NCBI GenBank assembly: GCA_020636275.1
Contig: JACJYD010000004.1
Location: 186,001-250,000 of the forward strand
Length of the DNA stretch: 64,000 nt
DNA from: Lewinellaceae bacterium
GTDB taxonomy: Bacteria; Bacteroidota; Bacteroidia; Chitinophagales; Saprospiraceae
Direction of reading: 5' to 3'
The notes under the pieces were generated by a model. That model was not told where the DNA came from, made no database searches, and saw nothing but the letters and a program-made list of their open reading frames with translations. A program made the translations under genes and the position numbers. Below are positions 53,787 to 61,886 of the stretch, piece after piece. Every line of letters begins with the position of its first letter. Positions within the stretch are counted from its first letter, which is position 1.

Positions 53787-56564
53787 ATGAAAACAATCTA
53801 CTTTATACTGGTTTTATTCCTGCTGGCTCCGGGCATGGTTCTTCATGCCCAGAGCAGCTTTTCCATCACCGGTACCGTGGCCGATTCGACAGGGACCCCG
53901 CTGCCCGGCGCTACCGTCATGCTGATGGAACAGGCCGATTCGATGCTGGTATCCTTCGGCATCACGGATAATGGCGGCGCCTTTTCCATTCCAAAAACCA
54001 AAAAAGGCGACTACCTGCTACAGATCACCTACGTGGGCTATCAAATGCATAGCCGCCCCCTGGCCCTGATCGAAAATCTGGATCTGGGCCAGGTCCGGCT
54101 TGAACCCCAAAGCACCCTGCTGAAAGAGGTATTGGTAAAAGGCGAACACATCCCTATCGCCATCCGGAATGACACCATCGAATACAATGCCACCGCTTTC
54201 CAGGTCGAACCCAATGCACCGGTGGAAGATCTGCTCAAAAAACTGCCGGGGGTGGAGGTCGACCGGGCGGGAAACATCAAAGCCCAGGGGGAACAGGTGA
54301 ATAAGGTGCTGGTCGACGGAAAGGAATTTTTCGGCAACGACCCCAAGATCGCTACCAAGAACCTGCCTGCCGATGCGGTCGACAAAGTACAGGTATTCGA
54401 TAAAAAATCGGAAATGGCCGAGTTTTCGGGCATCGAGGACGGACAGGAAGACAAAACCATCAATCTGGCCTTGAAGGAAGACAAAAAACAGGGCTATTTC
54501 GGAAACGTCAGCGCCGGCTATGGCACCGACGACCGCTACCAGGGCAAAGCCAGCATCAACCGGTTTTCCAAGACCCTGCAGCTCTCCGCGCTCGGTATGC
54601 TCAACAACATCAACGAGCAAGGCTTTTCCCTCAACGACTACCTCAATTTCATGGGGGGCATGCAAAATATGATGGCCGGCGGCGGCTCCTTCCGCATTAC
54701 GCTCGATGGCGACCAGGCGGGCATCCCGCTCGATATCGACCAGCGCTCCGGGATCACGACCACCTCAGCCGGTGGACTGCATACGAACGTCGAATTGAGC
54801 GACAAAACCGAGCTCAACGCCAGCTATTTCTACAACCGCATCGGAAACGACCTGCAAAGGGATGTCTTCCGGGAAAACCTGCTGGGCATGAGTGCCTTTT
54901 CCACTACTGAAAATACGGATCAGCAGAGCCGCAATACCAATCACCGCTTCAACGCGACCCTGCGGCACGAGATCGACTCCACCCAACGCCTGATCATTCG
55001 AGGTGGATTAGGCTACAACGACGCCTTTCTCGAAAATGCACGCCTCAGCCAGACCCTCGGCAGCGAGGGCGCCCTGGAAAACACCAGCCAGAGCAACTTC
55101 AGAAGCGATGGAACCAGCCTGAAGGCAGATCTCAACGGCACCTACCTCAAGCGATTCCGCAAAGCGGGCCGCGTCTTTACATCCAACCTCAACTTTGGAA
55201 ACACCCAAAACGAAAACGCGGGTACCCTCTATTCGGAAAATGCCTTTCTGCCGAATCTACCGAACGGTTTTACCGACACTCTTCATCAACGCCAACGCTC
55301 CAACAATGGCCAGTTGGATTACGGCGGCCGCCTTTCCTACACCGAGCCGGTAGGCAAGGGAAAATACCTCGAGGCCAACTACACCCACCAAAATTACAGC
55401 AATGAGTTGGCGAAAGATTTCTACGACATCACCCCGGCAGAGGAAGTGTTCAACCAGGCGCTCAGCCGCCATTACACCCGCGACTACAACTACGACCGGG
55501 GCGGGCTGAATTTTCGCTACAACCGAAAGAACCTGAACCTGACGCTTGGCGCCGGCCTGCAACACTCCCGCCTGAAAGGCGAACTGATCGAACAGGGGCT
55601 ACCGATCAAAAAGACCTTTACCAATTTCGTGCCCAGTCTTCGGGGCAATTACGAGTTCACCTCCACCCGCCACATCGAATTCGACTACGAAACCTCTGTC
55701 CGCGAGCCCTCGCTGGAGCAGTTGCAACCCATCGTCGACAACAGCGACCCGCTCAACACTTACACCGGCAACCCAGACTTGCGGCCGGAATACAGCCATT
55801 CGATCGGCACGCGGTTTATGTCGTTCGACCAATTCTCCAATACCAATATCTTCGCCAACCTCCAGGCGCGCTATACCCGCGACCGGATCACCAACACCCA
55901 GACCATCGACTCCCTGTTCCGGCAGCACATCACCCCGGTCAATGTGGATTGGGACTGGGAAGGGGACGGCTATTTTTCCTTTGGCACCGCCCTGCGGTTT
56001 ATCAAAAGCCGGATCAGTTTCGACGCCGATGCGCGCTACAACCGCAGCCTGGTATTTGTCAACGGGCTTTCCAACATTTCCGATCGCTGGAGCGGCCGGC
56101 TGGGGCTGAGCCTGGAAAACAGCAAGAAGAAGTGGCTGGATGCCGTTGTCGGGGTACAATGGGGCTTCAACACCACCCGCCTGTCCGAGAGCGAAGCGCT
56201 CAACCAGGATTTCTTCGAACAAACCCTTTATGCCGATGTGACCATCAAGCCCACCAAGAACTGGACGATCGATCAATCCATCGATTATACAGCCTACCGG
56301 GGCTCCGCCTTTGCAAATACCGATCTTGGGCCCATTTGGCGGGCTTCCATTACCCGCCGGCTTTGGAAAAACAAGCTGGAGCTCAAACTATCCGCCTTCG
56401 ACCTGCTCAACCGCAATACGGGCATTTCCCGGAGCAGTCAGTTCAACTACCTGCAGGAAGAGCGCGTCAACGCCCTCGGTCGGTACGTGATGCTGAGCGC
56501 CACCTATGCCTTGTCGGGGTTTGGGAGCGAAGGAGGGTTGCAGGTGATCACGAGGAGGAGGTGA
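53787..56564 (+). CDS. Outer-membrane beta-barrel protein with carboxypeptidase-regulatory and plug domains (TonB-receptor-like)
   Basis: 925 residues from ATG 53787 (MKTIYFILVLFLLAPG). After the signal peptide comes a carboxypeptidase-regulatory-like Ig domain ('FSITGTVADSTGTPLPGATV', 'GDYLLQITYVGYQ'), then a plug-like region ('PVEDLLKKLPGVEVDRAGNI', 'VNKVLVDGKEFFGNDPK'), and a barrel of ~22 predicted strands. No TonB box is obvious. Such proteins import or transport large ligands; with GLPGLI they form a widespread but uncharacterised pair. The C-terminus (GLQVITRRR) lacks a terminal Phe. The first palindrome of the REP array begins 17 bases after its stop. Confidence 0.92.
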   Translation: MKTIYFILVLFLLAPGMVLHAQSSFSITGTVADSTGTPLPGATVMLMEQADSMLVSFGITDNGGAFSIPKTKKGDYLLQITYVGYQMHSRPLALIENLDLGQVRLEPQSTLLKEVLVKGEHIPIAIRNDTIEYNATAFQVEPNAPVEDLLKKLPGVEVDRAGNIKAQGEQVNKVLVDGKEFFGNDPKIATKNLPADAVDKVQVFDKKSEMAEFSGIEDGQEDKTINLALKEDKKQGYFGNVSAGYGTDDRYQGKASINRFSKTLQLSALGMLNNINEQGFSLNDYLNFMGGMQNMMAGGGSFRITLDGDQAGIPLDIDQRSGITTTSAGGLHTNVELSDKTELNASYFYNRIGNDLQRDVFRENLLGMSAFSTTENTDQQSRNTNHRFNATLRHEIDSTQRLIIRGGLGYNDAFLENARLSQTLGSEGALENTSQSNFRSDGTSLKADLNGTYLKRFRKAGRVFTSNLNFGNTQNENAGTLYSENAFLPNLPNGFTDTLHQRQRSNNGQLDYGGRLSYTEPVGKGKYLEANYTHQNYSNELAKDFYDITPAEEVFNQALSRHYTRDYNYDRGGLNFRYNRKNLNLTLGAGLQHSRLKGELIEQGLPIKKTFTNFVPSLRGNYEFTSTRHIEFDYETSVREPSLEQLQPIVDNSDPLNTYTGNPDLRPEYSHSIGTRFMSFDQFSNTNIFANLQARYTRDRITNTQTIDSLFRQHITPVNVDWDWEGDGYFSFGTALRFIKSRISFDADARYNRSLVFVNGLSNISDRWSGRLGLSLENSKKKWLDAVVGVQWGFNTTRLSESEALNQDFFEQTLYADVTIKPTKNWTIDQSIDYTAYRGSAFANTDLGPIWRASITRRLWKNKLELKLSAFDLLNRNTGISRSSQFNYLQEERVNALGRYVMLSATYALSGFGSEGGLQVITRRR

Positions 56565-56581
56565 TATTTGATTTGAATTCG

Positions 56582-56612
56582 AGTGAAGGGGTGACTTAGT
56601 CACCCCTTCACT
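56582..56612. repeat. REP-like palindrome copy c
   Basis: AGTGAAGGGGTGACTTAGTC then ACCCCTTCACT: perfect 15-bp arms around one base. Centre 56597, 101 bp from copy d. Confidence 0.9.
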
Positions 56613-56682
56613 AGGATTTTTCGACAATGCGCCTTTACTTGCTGAAAATCAATATTTTATTCAATAAATTTATTCTTTTATA

Positions 56683-56713
56683 CTGAAGGGGTGACTAAGT
56701 CACCCCTTCAGTT
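56683..56713. repeat. REP-like palindrome copy d
   Basis: ACTGAAGGGGTGACTAAGTC then ACCCCTTCAGT: perfect 15-bp arms. Its last base is the first T of the -33 box of the transposase promoter. Confidence 0.9.
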
Positions 56714-56743
56714 GTACTAATTTCTTTTTTACACTATATTTGT
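56713..56743 (+). promoter_or_regulatory. Promoter of the RAYT gene, abutting palindrome d
   Basis: TTG (56713-56715), 20 bases, TATATTTG (56736-56743). The -33 box overlaps the end of the palindrome by one base, so protein bound to the palindrome could repress the transposase. Leader of ~50 bases. Confidence 0.65.
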
Positions 56744-56800
56744 ATCATCACCCTTCTTCCGTCCTCCCTTACCTGATTTGGCCCTGCATTATTCAAAATT

Positions 56801-57370
56801 ATGCAACTTGAAACAGGGCTTATTTACCATGTCTTTAACCAAGGAAATAACCGGCAAAAGGTTTTCTACCGAAAAGCACATTACCTCTACTTCTTAGGGA
56901 AGATGGAGACCTATCTTAAACCATATGCTGATATTTTATGTTATTGCCTGATGCCTAATCATTTCCACTGGCTCCTTCTCGTTAATACCCTGGAAGCCAA
57001 AGTAGAAGAGAATAAGGTCCGAACCCTAAATGATAGTATTGGCATTTTATTGAGATCCTACACCCGAGGCGTTAACAATCAAGAAGGCCACACTGGCTCA
57101 ATATTTAGAAATGGGACGAAAGCAAAAAACGGAATAATCGATGGAGTGGTTACCATCGATGGGCCAAACGCACAAGACTTCTACAAGCAGGGTAATGAAT
57201 ATGCCCTTCAATGCTTCCGGTACATCCATCAAAATCCTGTAAAAGCAGGCTTAGTTACCCATCCTGAAGACTGGCCCTGGTCATCCGCGCAGGAATACAA
57301 CTCGGGGGACAACGGATATAATGGAATTTGCAATCTCAACCTTGGGAAAAGGCTTCTTCTTGGCCTTTAG
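56801..57370 (+). CDS. REP-associated tyrosine transposase (RAYT, HUH Y1 family)
   Basis: 189 residues, a normal length for the family. HUH motif H54-F-H56 in 'CYCLMPNHFHWLLLVNT'; candidate nucleophile Y141 in 'CFRYIHQNPVKAGLV'; family C-terminal motif 'DWPWSSAQEY'; N-terminal 'YHVFNQGNNRQKVFYRKAHY'. RAYTs cleave and join single-stranded DNA at palindromic REP sequences and are usually domesticated single-copy genes. Palindromes flank it on both sides (copies d and e, 87 and 7 bases away), which is the diagnostic context. Less GC-rich than its neighbours, consistent with acquisition. It has its own promoter and the frame is intact. Confidence 0.92.
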   Translation: MQLETGLIYHVFNQGNNRQKVFYRKAHYLYFLGKMETYLKPYADILCYCLMPNHFHWLLLVNTLEAKVEENKVRTLNDSIGILLRSYTRGVNNQEGHTGSIFRNGTKAKNGIIDGVVTIDGPNAQDFYKQGNEYALQCFRYIHQNPVKAGLVTHPEDWPWSSAQEYNSGDNGYNGICNLNLGKRLLLGL

Positions 57371-57377
57371 AAATTCT

Positions 57378-57410
57378 TAGTGAGGGGGTGACTAAGTCAC
57401 CCCCTCACTA
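57378..57410. repeat. REP-like palindrome copy e
   Basis: TAGTGAGGGGGTGACTAAGT then CACCCCCTCACTA: perfect 16-bp arms, with compensating A-to-G and T-to-C changes in the two arms relative to the other copies. Begins seven bases after the RAYT stop. Confidence 0.9.
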
Positions 57411-57479
57411 GGCTTTCACCACATTTTACACCTTAGTCGCTGACGATCAAAATCTTAGCACTTAAATTAACTCTATTCG

Positions 57480-57510
57480 AGTGAAGGGGTGACTAAGTCA
57501 CCCCTTCACT
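57480..57510. repeat. REP-like palindrome copy f
   Basis: AGTGAAGGGGTGACTAAGTC then ACCCCTTCACT: perfect arms. On the minus strand its central codon is TAG, so a frame entering it from the T9SS side would stop. Confidence 0.9.
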
Positions 57511-57532
57511 AAGAATTCACGAATTTCAAGTA

Positions 57533-58390
57533 TTAATGACTGATAATCAATTCTTTAAGACAAAAATCGTCACTATGCAAGTGAAGGGGTGACTTAGTCA
57601 CCCCTTCACTCATAAAAACCACCCGGTAAACCCCAGCCGGAAGCATCGAAATATCCAGATCTACCTCCCCTCCAATCTCTCCAAAATAGTCTCGCTCCAG
57701 AACCATACGTCCCATGGAATCAAAGATAAAGATCCCTCCACGCACCGCCGGTACCTGTACTACAACATAGTCCCCGGCCGGGTTAGGAAACAATGCAAAA
57801 CCTTCTTCCGCCTGCTCCTCCACCCCGTTGATAACCGGCTCCAGGGCAAAGCCGCTCACTTTCAGCTTTACATAGGCCAGGTTGGCTTCCGCGTATACGT
57901 CGAGCCAACCATAAAGAGTGTCCGTGGGCATCAATACACGGAAGCCCATATACCCGGTGAAGTCATTGAGCCATTGGCCGGAGGTAGTTAGCCCCGCAAT
58001 GCCATAAAAAAAGGCGGCGACCGGCCAACCGAATCCGGCGCTCCAGGTGGAGTCAGGCAGGATCGGATCGTTCAGGACCAGGCGGGTAGCATCGTATCCG
58101 GTGGTCATGAGCTCGACATCCGGATTCAGGGAAGAAACGCTGATGACGCTACCTTCAAAATCGGGCACGCTGGCCAGGGTCACCTGAAAAACCAGGTCTT
58201 CGACCCCGTCTCCGGTCACATCGAGCGAATCCGTCAATTCGGCAAAGTTGTTGGGCGGATTATCCGGGATCTGCAGATCGATGCTGGTGACGGTGTATTC
58301 CAGGTCGCCCAGCACACCGGCCAGGACCTGGGCTTCCAAATAGGATTGCACTCCAAAAAGAAAGGAAAGGCAAAGGATCATTGTTTTCAT
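57533..58390 (-). CDS. Secreted protein with T9SS sorting domain interrupted in frame by a REP-like palindrome
   Basis: 285 residues with a signal peptide ('MILCLSFLFGVQSYLEAQ'). The central part is beta-rich ('LEYTVTSIDLQIPDNPPNNF', 'GDGVEDLVFQVTLASVPDFE') with no recognised catalytic domain. The C-terminus is a type A T9SS sorting domain ('GFALFPNPAGDYVVVQVP', 'GRMVLERDYFGEIGGEVDLD', 'LPAGVYRVVFM'). After VVFM come 12 residues SEGVTKSPLHLH encoded by palindrome g and its edge, then SDDFCLKELIISH and the stop. Without these 12 residues the tail after GVY is 18 residues, close to the 19-20 of most sorting domains in this window. The insertion is exactly 36 bases and keeps the frame. Export through T9SS may be preserved or impaired. 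Confidence 0.88.
   Translation of the reverse strand: MKTMILCLSFLFGVQSYLEAQVLAGVLGDLEYTVTSIDLQIPDNPPNNFAELTDSLDVTGDGVEDLVFQVTLASVPDFEGSVISVSSLNPDVELMTTGYDATRLVLNDPILPDSTWSAGFGWPVAAFFYGIAGLTTSGQWLNDFTGYMGFRVLMPTDTLYGWLDVYAEANLAYVKLKVSGFALEPVINGVEEQAEEGFALFPNPAGDYVVVQVPAVRGGIFIFDSMGRMVLERDYFGEIGGEVDLDISMLPAGVYRVVFMSEGVTKSPLHLHSDDFCLKELIISH
57580..57610. repeat. REP-like palindrome copy g, inside the coding region of the T9SS gene
   Basis: AGTGAAGGGGTGACTTAGTC then ACCCCTTCACT. Read on the minus strand the central codon is AAG, not TAG, so it is translated as SEGVTKSPLH in the sorting domain of the overlapping gene. Confidence 0.92.
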
Positions 58391-58417
58391 AGCGGCAGAT
58401 TTTGGTTTTTATTTGAA

Positions 58418-58476
58418 ATACGGAAGAGAACGCGATTGGACGGCCGATGGCCGTCCAATCGCGTTCTCTTCCGTAT
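58418..58476. repeat. Perfect 28-bp-stem hairpin, 3-nt loop
   Basis: The arms begin ATACGGAAGAGAACGCGATT, end GGACGGCC, and pair perfectly over 28 bp around GAT. It lies 27 bases upstream of the ATG of the T9SS gene at 58390 (minus strand). A separate terminator (58504-58546) already serves the upstream gene. Confidence 0.88.
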
Positions 58477-58503
58477 AGACCCCTTTGAATCCAAAAACGT
58501 TGG

Positions 58504-58546
58504 GTAAAAAAAGAGGTCTTTGCCAGAATTAGGCAAAGACCTCTTT
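58504..58546 (-). terminator. Terminator of the thioredoxin-like T9SS gene
   Basis: AAAGAGGTCTTTGCC and complement form a 15-bp stem around seven bases; on the minus strand a run of T follows. Located 23 bases past the stop of the gene at 58569. Confidence 0.85.
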
Positions 58547-58568
58547 ATAATTTCTTTAAAAGTAGTGA

Positions 58569-60569
58569 TTACCGCTGGATCACGATTTTCTTCGTGATCA
58601 GGTGGTCATCCATTTTGATGTGCACCTGGTAAACGCCGGCCGGCAGGTTGCTGGCATCGAGCGGGAAGACCAGGTCGCCGCTCAGCACGCCGTAGTTGCG
58701 GAAGGCCACTTCAGCGCCCATGGCGTTGAAGATGCGCAACGACACCTGGCTGGGCGTTTCCAGTTTCAGGCTGACATTGGCGGCATCCGAGAACGGGTTG
58801 GGATAGACTTCGGCATACTCGTTGCTGAATTTCTCCTCCGTTCCATTGATGATCTCCGTATCCAGCAGTTCCTGGAAGGTCTGGCTGGTGGCGTTGAGGA
58901 TGTTGCCGTTCGGGCCGATCAGCAGGGTCACAGCATGCATGTTCGCCGTGTTGTAACTGGAAGGAATGTTGACAGCATCAAAGGTGAAAGTTACGACCTG
59001 ACCGGCGGTGACCGGAGCGGGCACGCTACCAGCAGCGCCGAAGAACCCACCGACCAGAATACGACCAACGTGATCGTAGACCATCTGCGAAGCCGGTACC
59101 GGGTTGGGCAGGCTTTCGTAGCCTCCCATCGGGCCGTTGCCACCACCGGAATAGTAGTTGGCCTGGCTGTAACCGGTCACGCCGTCCTCTACCAACACAA
59201 CGGCCAGGCGGTGCGTACCGCTCACGGCGCTGGAGAAATTGGCTTGCGAAGTAATCGTCAGATCGCCTGTCGAAGCGTTGTATACACCACCGCTAAGCAG
59301 GGTTGCAGGCGGAGCCACCACAATGCGATCGAAGAAACGGCTTTCAATGTCTTCCACGACCCCGAAACCAAAGGCTTCTTCGCGCATGATCTTCATGGTC
59401 GGGAAAGCAGTGAGCCCAAGATTATCATCATATTCCGCGACCGTCATCGCATCCCCGTTGTGAACGGCGATGGGAATGAAATAGTCGGGATACATCTCAT
59501 ACATGGCCTCCATAAACACGGCGCCGCGGGGGCACCAACCGCACCAGGTTCCGGTGCCTTCTTCCACGACAACCCGCTTGCCCGGCGCCGGGACAAGTCC
59601 CGTCACCGTGATCGATTTCAGGTTGTTATCCGGGTTGCCGTCCTCGGCGAGGCCGTTGACATTATCTACCCAGATCTCAAACGTATTGTCGCCACTCGCC
59701 ACGGTGTACAGGGCCGAATGGGTATAATCGTAATATTCCAGGGACGGAACGTTCAGACCGATCAGGACATCCTTGTGTTCGTTCGTGCCGTCCGACCAGG
59801 TGATGTCCATGCTGGTGAGAGGGTTCAGACCTGTATTGCGAACTTTTCCCGTCACCACTACCTCGTTCCCGACGAGGTTGAGGGTTCTGACGGAAACCGA
59901 GCTCATTGCCGCATCCACATCGGGCAGTACGAGCGGAATGTATTCAAAGGATACGTCGTCGACGTAAAATTGGGAAGTACCTCCGGAATAGAGCGGGAAC
60001 AAGTCCATTGAGGCCACGGAGTTGGTCGCGTTGCTAAAGGAGCCCTGCGATACATCATTGACCAATACGTCCCAGTTGTTCGCGGTCAGGTCGATGTTCA
60101 CGCTGAGTTTGAACCACTCGCCTAGCGGGAAGGTGCCGGAAATACCCTTGTAGGTAAATGCGCCATCCGGTGTAAACGTCACGTCCAATGCCCAGGTGCT
60201 ACCCACCGCTACTTCTCCTTGAAGGTTGAAGTAAGCGCCGGTACCCGAAACGACATACATGTACATTTCCAGGTTGAAATTGCCCTCGGTGTATTTGTCC
60301 CCGAAAGGCAAAATCACGTCACTCGGTCCACCACCGGTGGAGGTGCTGTACAACTTCAGTGAATTGATACCGCTGTGGGCCTGTTCCGTCGAAATAGGAG
60401 CATCGTCGGATCCACCGCCCGTACCGCTCCAGGTGCTCCAATCCGGCGATGAGGCAGCGATCAGATCGCCGGCTGTGTAGGATTCGAAGTCATCGAAAAA
60501 GTTGACCTGTGCGGAGAGAATACCAGCACTTAAGAGGCTGATAAAGAGAATGGGTATAATTTTTTTCAT
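58569..60569 (-). CDS. Secreted protein with lectin-like, thioredoxin/Omp28-like and T9SS sorting domains
   Basis: 666 residues from ATG 60569 (signal 'KIIPILFISLLSAGILSAQ'); an ATG two codons upstream is equivalent. An N-terminal LamG-like beta-sandwich (~20-210; 'NFFDDFESYTAGDL', 'SQFYVDDVSFEYIPL') is followed by a CARDB-like module ('GKVRNTGLNPLTSMDITWSD') and a thioredoxin-fold Omp28-like domain with a redox-type CXXC in 'GTGTWCGWCPRGAVFMEAMY'. A type A sorting tail ends 'KKIVIQR'. Omp28-like proteins are common T9SS cargo of unknown role; the CXXC suggests thiol chemistry outside the cell. It has its own terminator. Confidence 0.9.
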   Translation of the reverse strand: MKKIIPILFISLLSAGILSAQVNFFDDFESYTAGDLIAASSPDWSTWSGTGGGSDDAPISTEQAHSGINSLKLYSTSTGGGPSDVILPFGDKYTEGNFNLEMYMYVVSGTGAYFNLQGEVAVGSTWALDVTFTPDGAFTYKGISGTFPLGEWFKLSVNIDLTANNWDVLVNDVSQGSFSNATNSVASMDLFPLYSGGTSQFYVDDVSFEYIPLVLPDVDAAMSSVSVRTLNLVGNEVVVTGKVRNTGLNPLTSMDITWSDGTNEHKDVLIGLNVPSLEYYDYTHSALYTVASGDNTFEIWVDNVNGLAEDGNPDNNLKSITVTGLVPAPGKRVVVEEGTGTWCGWCPRGAVFMEAMYEMYPDYFIPIAVHNGDAMTVAEYDDNLGLTAFPTMKIMREEAFGFGVVEDIESRFFDRIVVAPPATLLSGGVYNASTGDLTITSQANFSSAVSGTHRLAVVLVEDGVTGYSQANYYSGGGNGPMGGYESLPNPVPASQMVYDHVGRILVGGFFGAAGSVPAPVTAGQVVTFTFDAVNIPSSYNTANMHAVTLLIGPNGNILNATSQTFQELLDTEIINGTEEKFSNEYAEVYPNPFSDAANVSLKLETPSQVSLRIFNAMGAEVAFRNYGVLSGDLVFPLDASNLPAGVYQVHIKMDDHLITKKIVIQR

Positions 60570-60641
60570 ACTCAAAAAATTGTTTTTATGTGGTTAAAGA
60601 CCTAAAGCAGCGTTGAATATACGGAGATTTGGAATAAATAA

Positions 60642-61883
60642 TCACTTTTCCGCTCTTTCCAGTACCTGCGCCCATACCCGGAAGACGTTTTTGGAGCAAA
60701 TTTTCTCAATATCCCCTTCCTTGTAACCGCGTCTGAGCAGTTCGTGAATGAGGTTTGGATACTGCGATACATCCTTCAAACCCGTGGGCAGGGAATCTCC
60801 TACTCCATCGTAATCGGACCCCAAGCCCACATGATCGATACCGGCGATCTGAACGGCGTGATCGATGTGGTCGGCCACTTTTTGTACCGTGGAATAAAGT
60901 TTTGGGTTGTCTTTCTGAAACTGCTCGACCAGTTTTTTCCCTTCTTCACTATTTCGGTCCAGTTGGTGTTCGCTCAGCAAATTGCTCAGTTCCACCCGCT
61001 TTTCGTTGTTGTATTTGTCCAGTTCTCCATCCAGAAAAGTAGATCCGAAGTTGATCTGGACGACGCCCCCGTTCTTCGCGAGGGCCCGCAACTGGTCGTC
61101 GTTCATATTTCGCTCAAAACCCGGGGTGAATACGCGGCAGGAAGAATGGGAAGCGATCACCGGCACATCGGTGATCTCCAACACCTGGTAAAAAGTGGAG
61201 TCGGACACGTGCGAAACGTCGACCATGATGCCCGTCCGGTTCATTTCCCGGACCACCTCCCGGCCGAAGGGACTCAAGCCGTTCCAGGTGCGGGTGGTGT
61301 CGTAGGAGGAATCACAGATCTGGTTGTCCTTGGCGTGGGTCAGCGTGATATAGCTGATGCCGCGTTTACGAAAATAGGCCACGTTGGCCAGGTCGTTTTC
61401 GATGGGCGCTCCGTTTTCCATACCCATCGGCAGGGAGATCAGCCCTTCTTTGAATTGAGCCCGCACTTCTTCCGGGGTGGTCGCGATCCGGAATTTATCG
61501 GGGTAAGCCTGGGGAATGCTGCGGATCATATCGATCAGCGAATCGGCAAATTCTTTGGCGCCTCCTTCTGTCTGATAGGATGCCGGCACGAAAATGGACA
61601 TGAACGGTGCATCCAGTCCTCCTTTTTTGGCGCGCACATAATCGAAATCACCCTGGTCGGTCTCGATGGGGATGCCGATCAGTTCCTTGGTCAGGCGGAA
61701 GTTCTGGATCTTCAGGCGAAAGGGCAGATCGACATGGCCGTCGGTAATGATGTATTTATGGGCCAACTCGTCGGCCCGGGCCATCAGCTGCTGGTCATCC
61801 TTGCTGGACTGCAAGGTACTACCATGCTTCAATGAACAGCCTATGGTCAGGAAAATGGCGATAAAGGGAATGAAGTACTTCAT
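60642..61883 (-). CDS. Membrane dipeptidase (M19 family), lipoprotein
   Basis: 413 residues. Lipoprotein signal with Cys16 in 'AIFLTIGCSL'. M19 zinc-site motifs: 'IITDGHVDLPFRL', Glu in 'PMGMENGAPIENDLANVAYF', 'MVDVSHVSDSTFYQV', 'VIASHSSCRVFTPGFERNMN' and 'HVGLGSDYDGVGDSLPTG'. It would hydrolyse dipeptides in the periplasm or at the surface, using two zinc ions. The usual first motif GHND reads GHVD here. Its ATG is only three bases from a 23-bp hairpin that fills the region shared with the divergent MgtC-type gene. Confidence 0.92.
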   Translation of the reverse strand: MKYFIPFIAIFLTIGCSLKHGSTLQSSKDDQQLMARADELAHKYIITDGHVDLPFRLKIQNFRLTKELIGIPIETDQGDFDYVRAKKGGLDAPFMSIFVPASYQTEGGAKEFADSLIDMIRSIPQAYPDKFRIATTPEEVRAQFKEGLISLPMGMENGAPIENDLANVAYFRKRGISYITLTHAKDNQICDSSYDTTRTWNGLSPFGREVVREMNRTGIMVDVSHVSDSTFYQVLEITDVPVIASHSSCRVFTPGFERNMNDDQLRALAKNGGVVQINFGSTFLDGELDKYNNEKRVELSNLLSEHQLDRNSEEGKKLVEQFQKDNPKLYSTVQKVADHIDHAVQIAGIDHVGLGSDYDGVGDSLPTGLKDVSQYPNLIHELLRRGYKEGDIEKICSKNVFRVWAQVLERAEK

Positions 61884-61886
61884 AAA

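Larger units (their letters stand above)
56582..57610. mobile_element. RAYT transposase within a palindrome (REP-like) array
   Basis: Composite of five palindromes (centres 56597, 56698, 57394, 57495, 57595) and one transposase gene. If the transposase segment is removed, the palindromes form one array with steps of 100-101 bp. Each 69-70-nt spacer carries a related 20-nt block at the same offset (56641-56660, 57438-57457, 57538-57557). The array runs from 17 bases behind the TonB-type gene into the 3' end of the T9SS gene on the minus strand. Confidence 0.8.

Noticed and set aside
56582..57610. Regular repeat-spacer pattern as a CRISPR array
   Set aside because: Repeats are perfect palindromes, spacers are related to each other and 69-70 nt long, no cas gene is near, and a RAYT gene is inside. 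REP-like elements explain it better.
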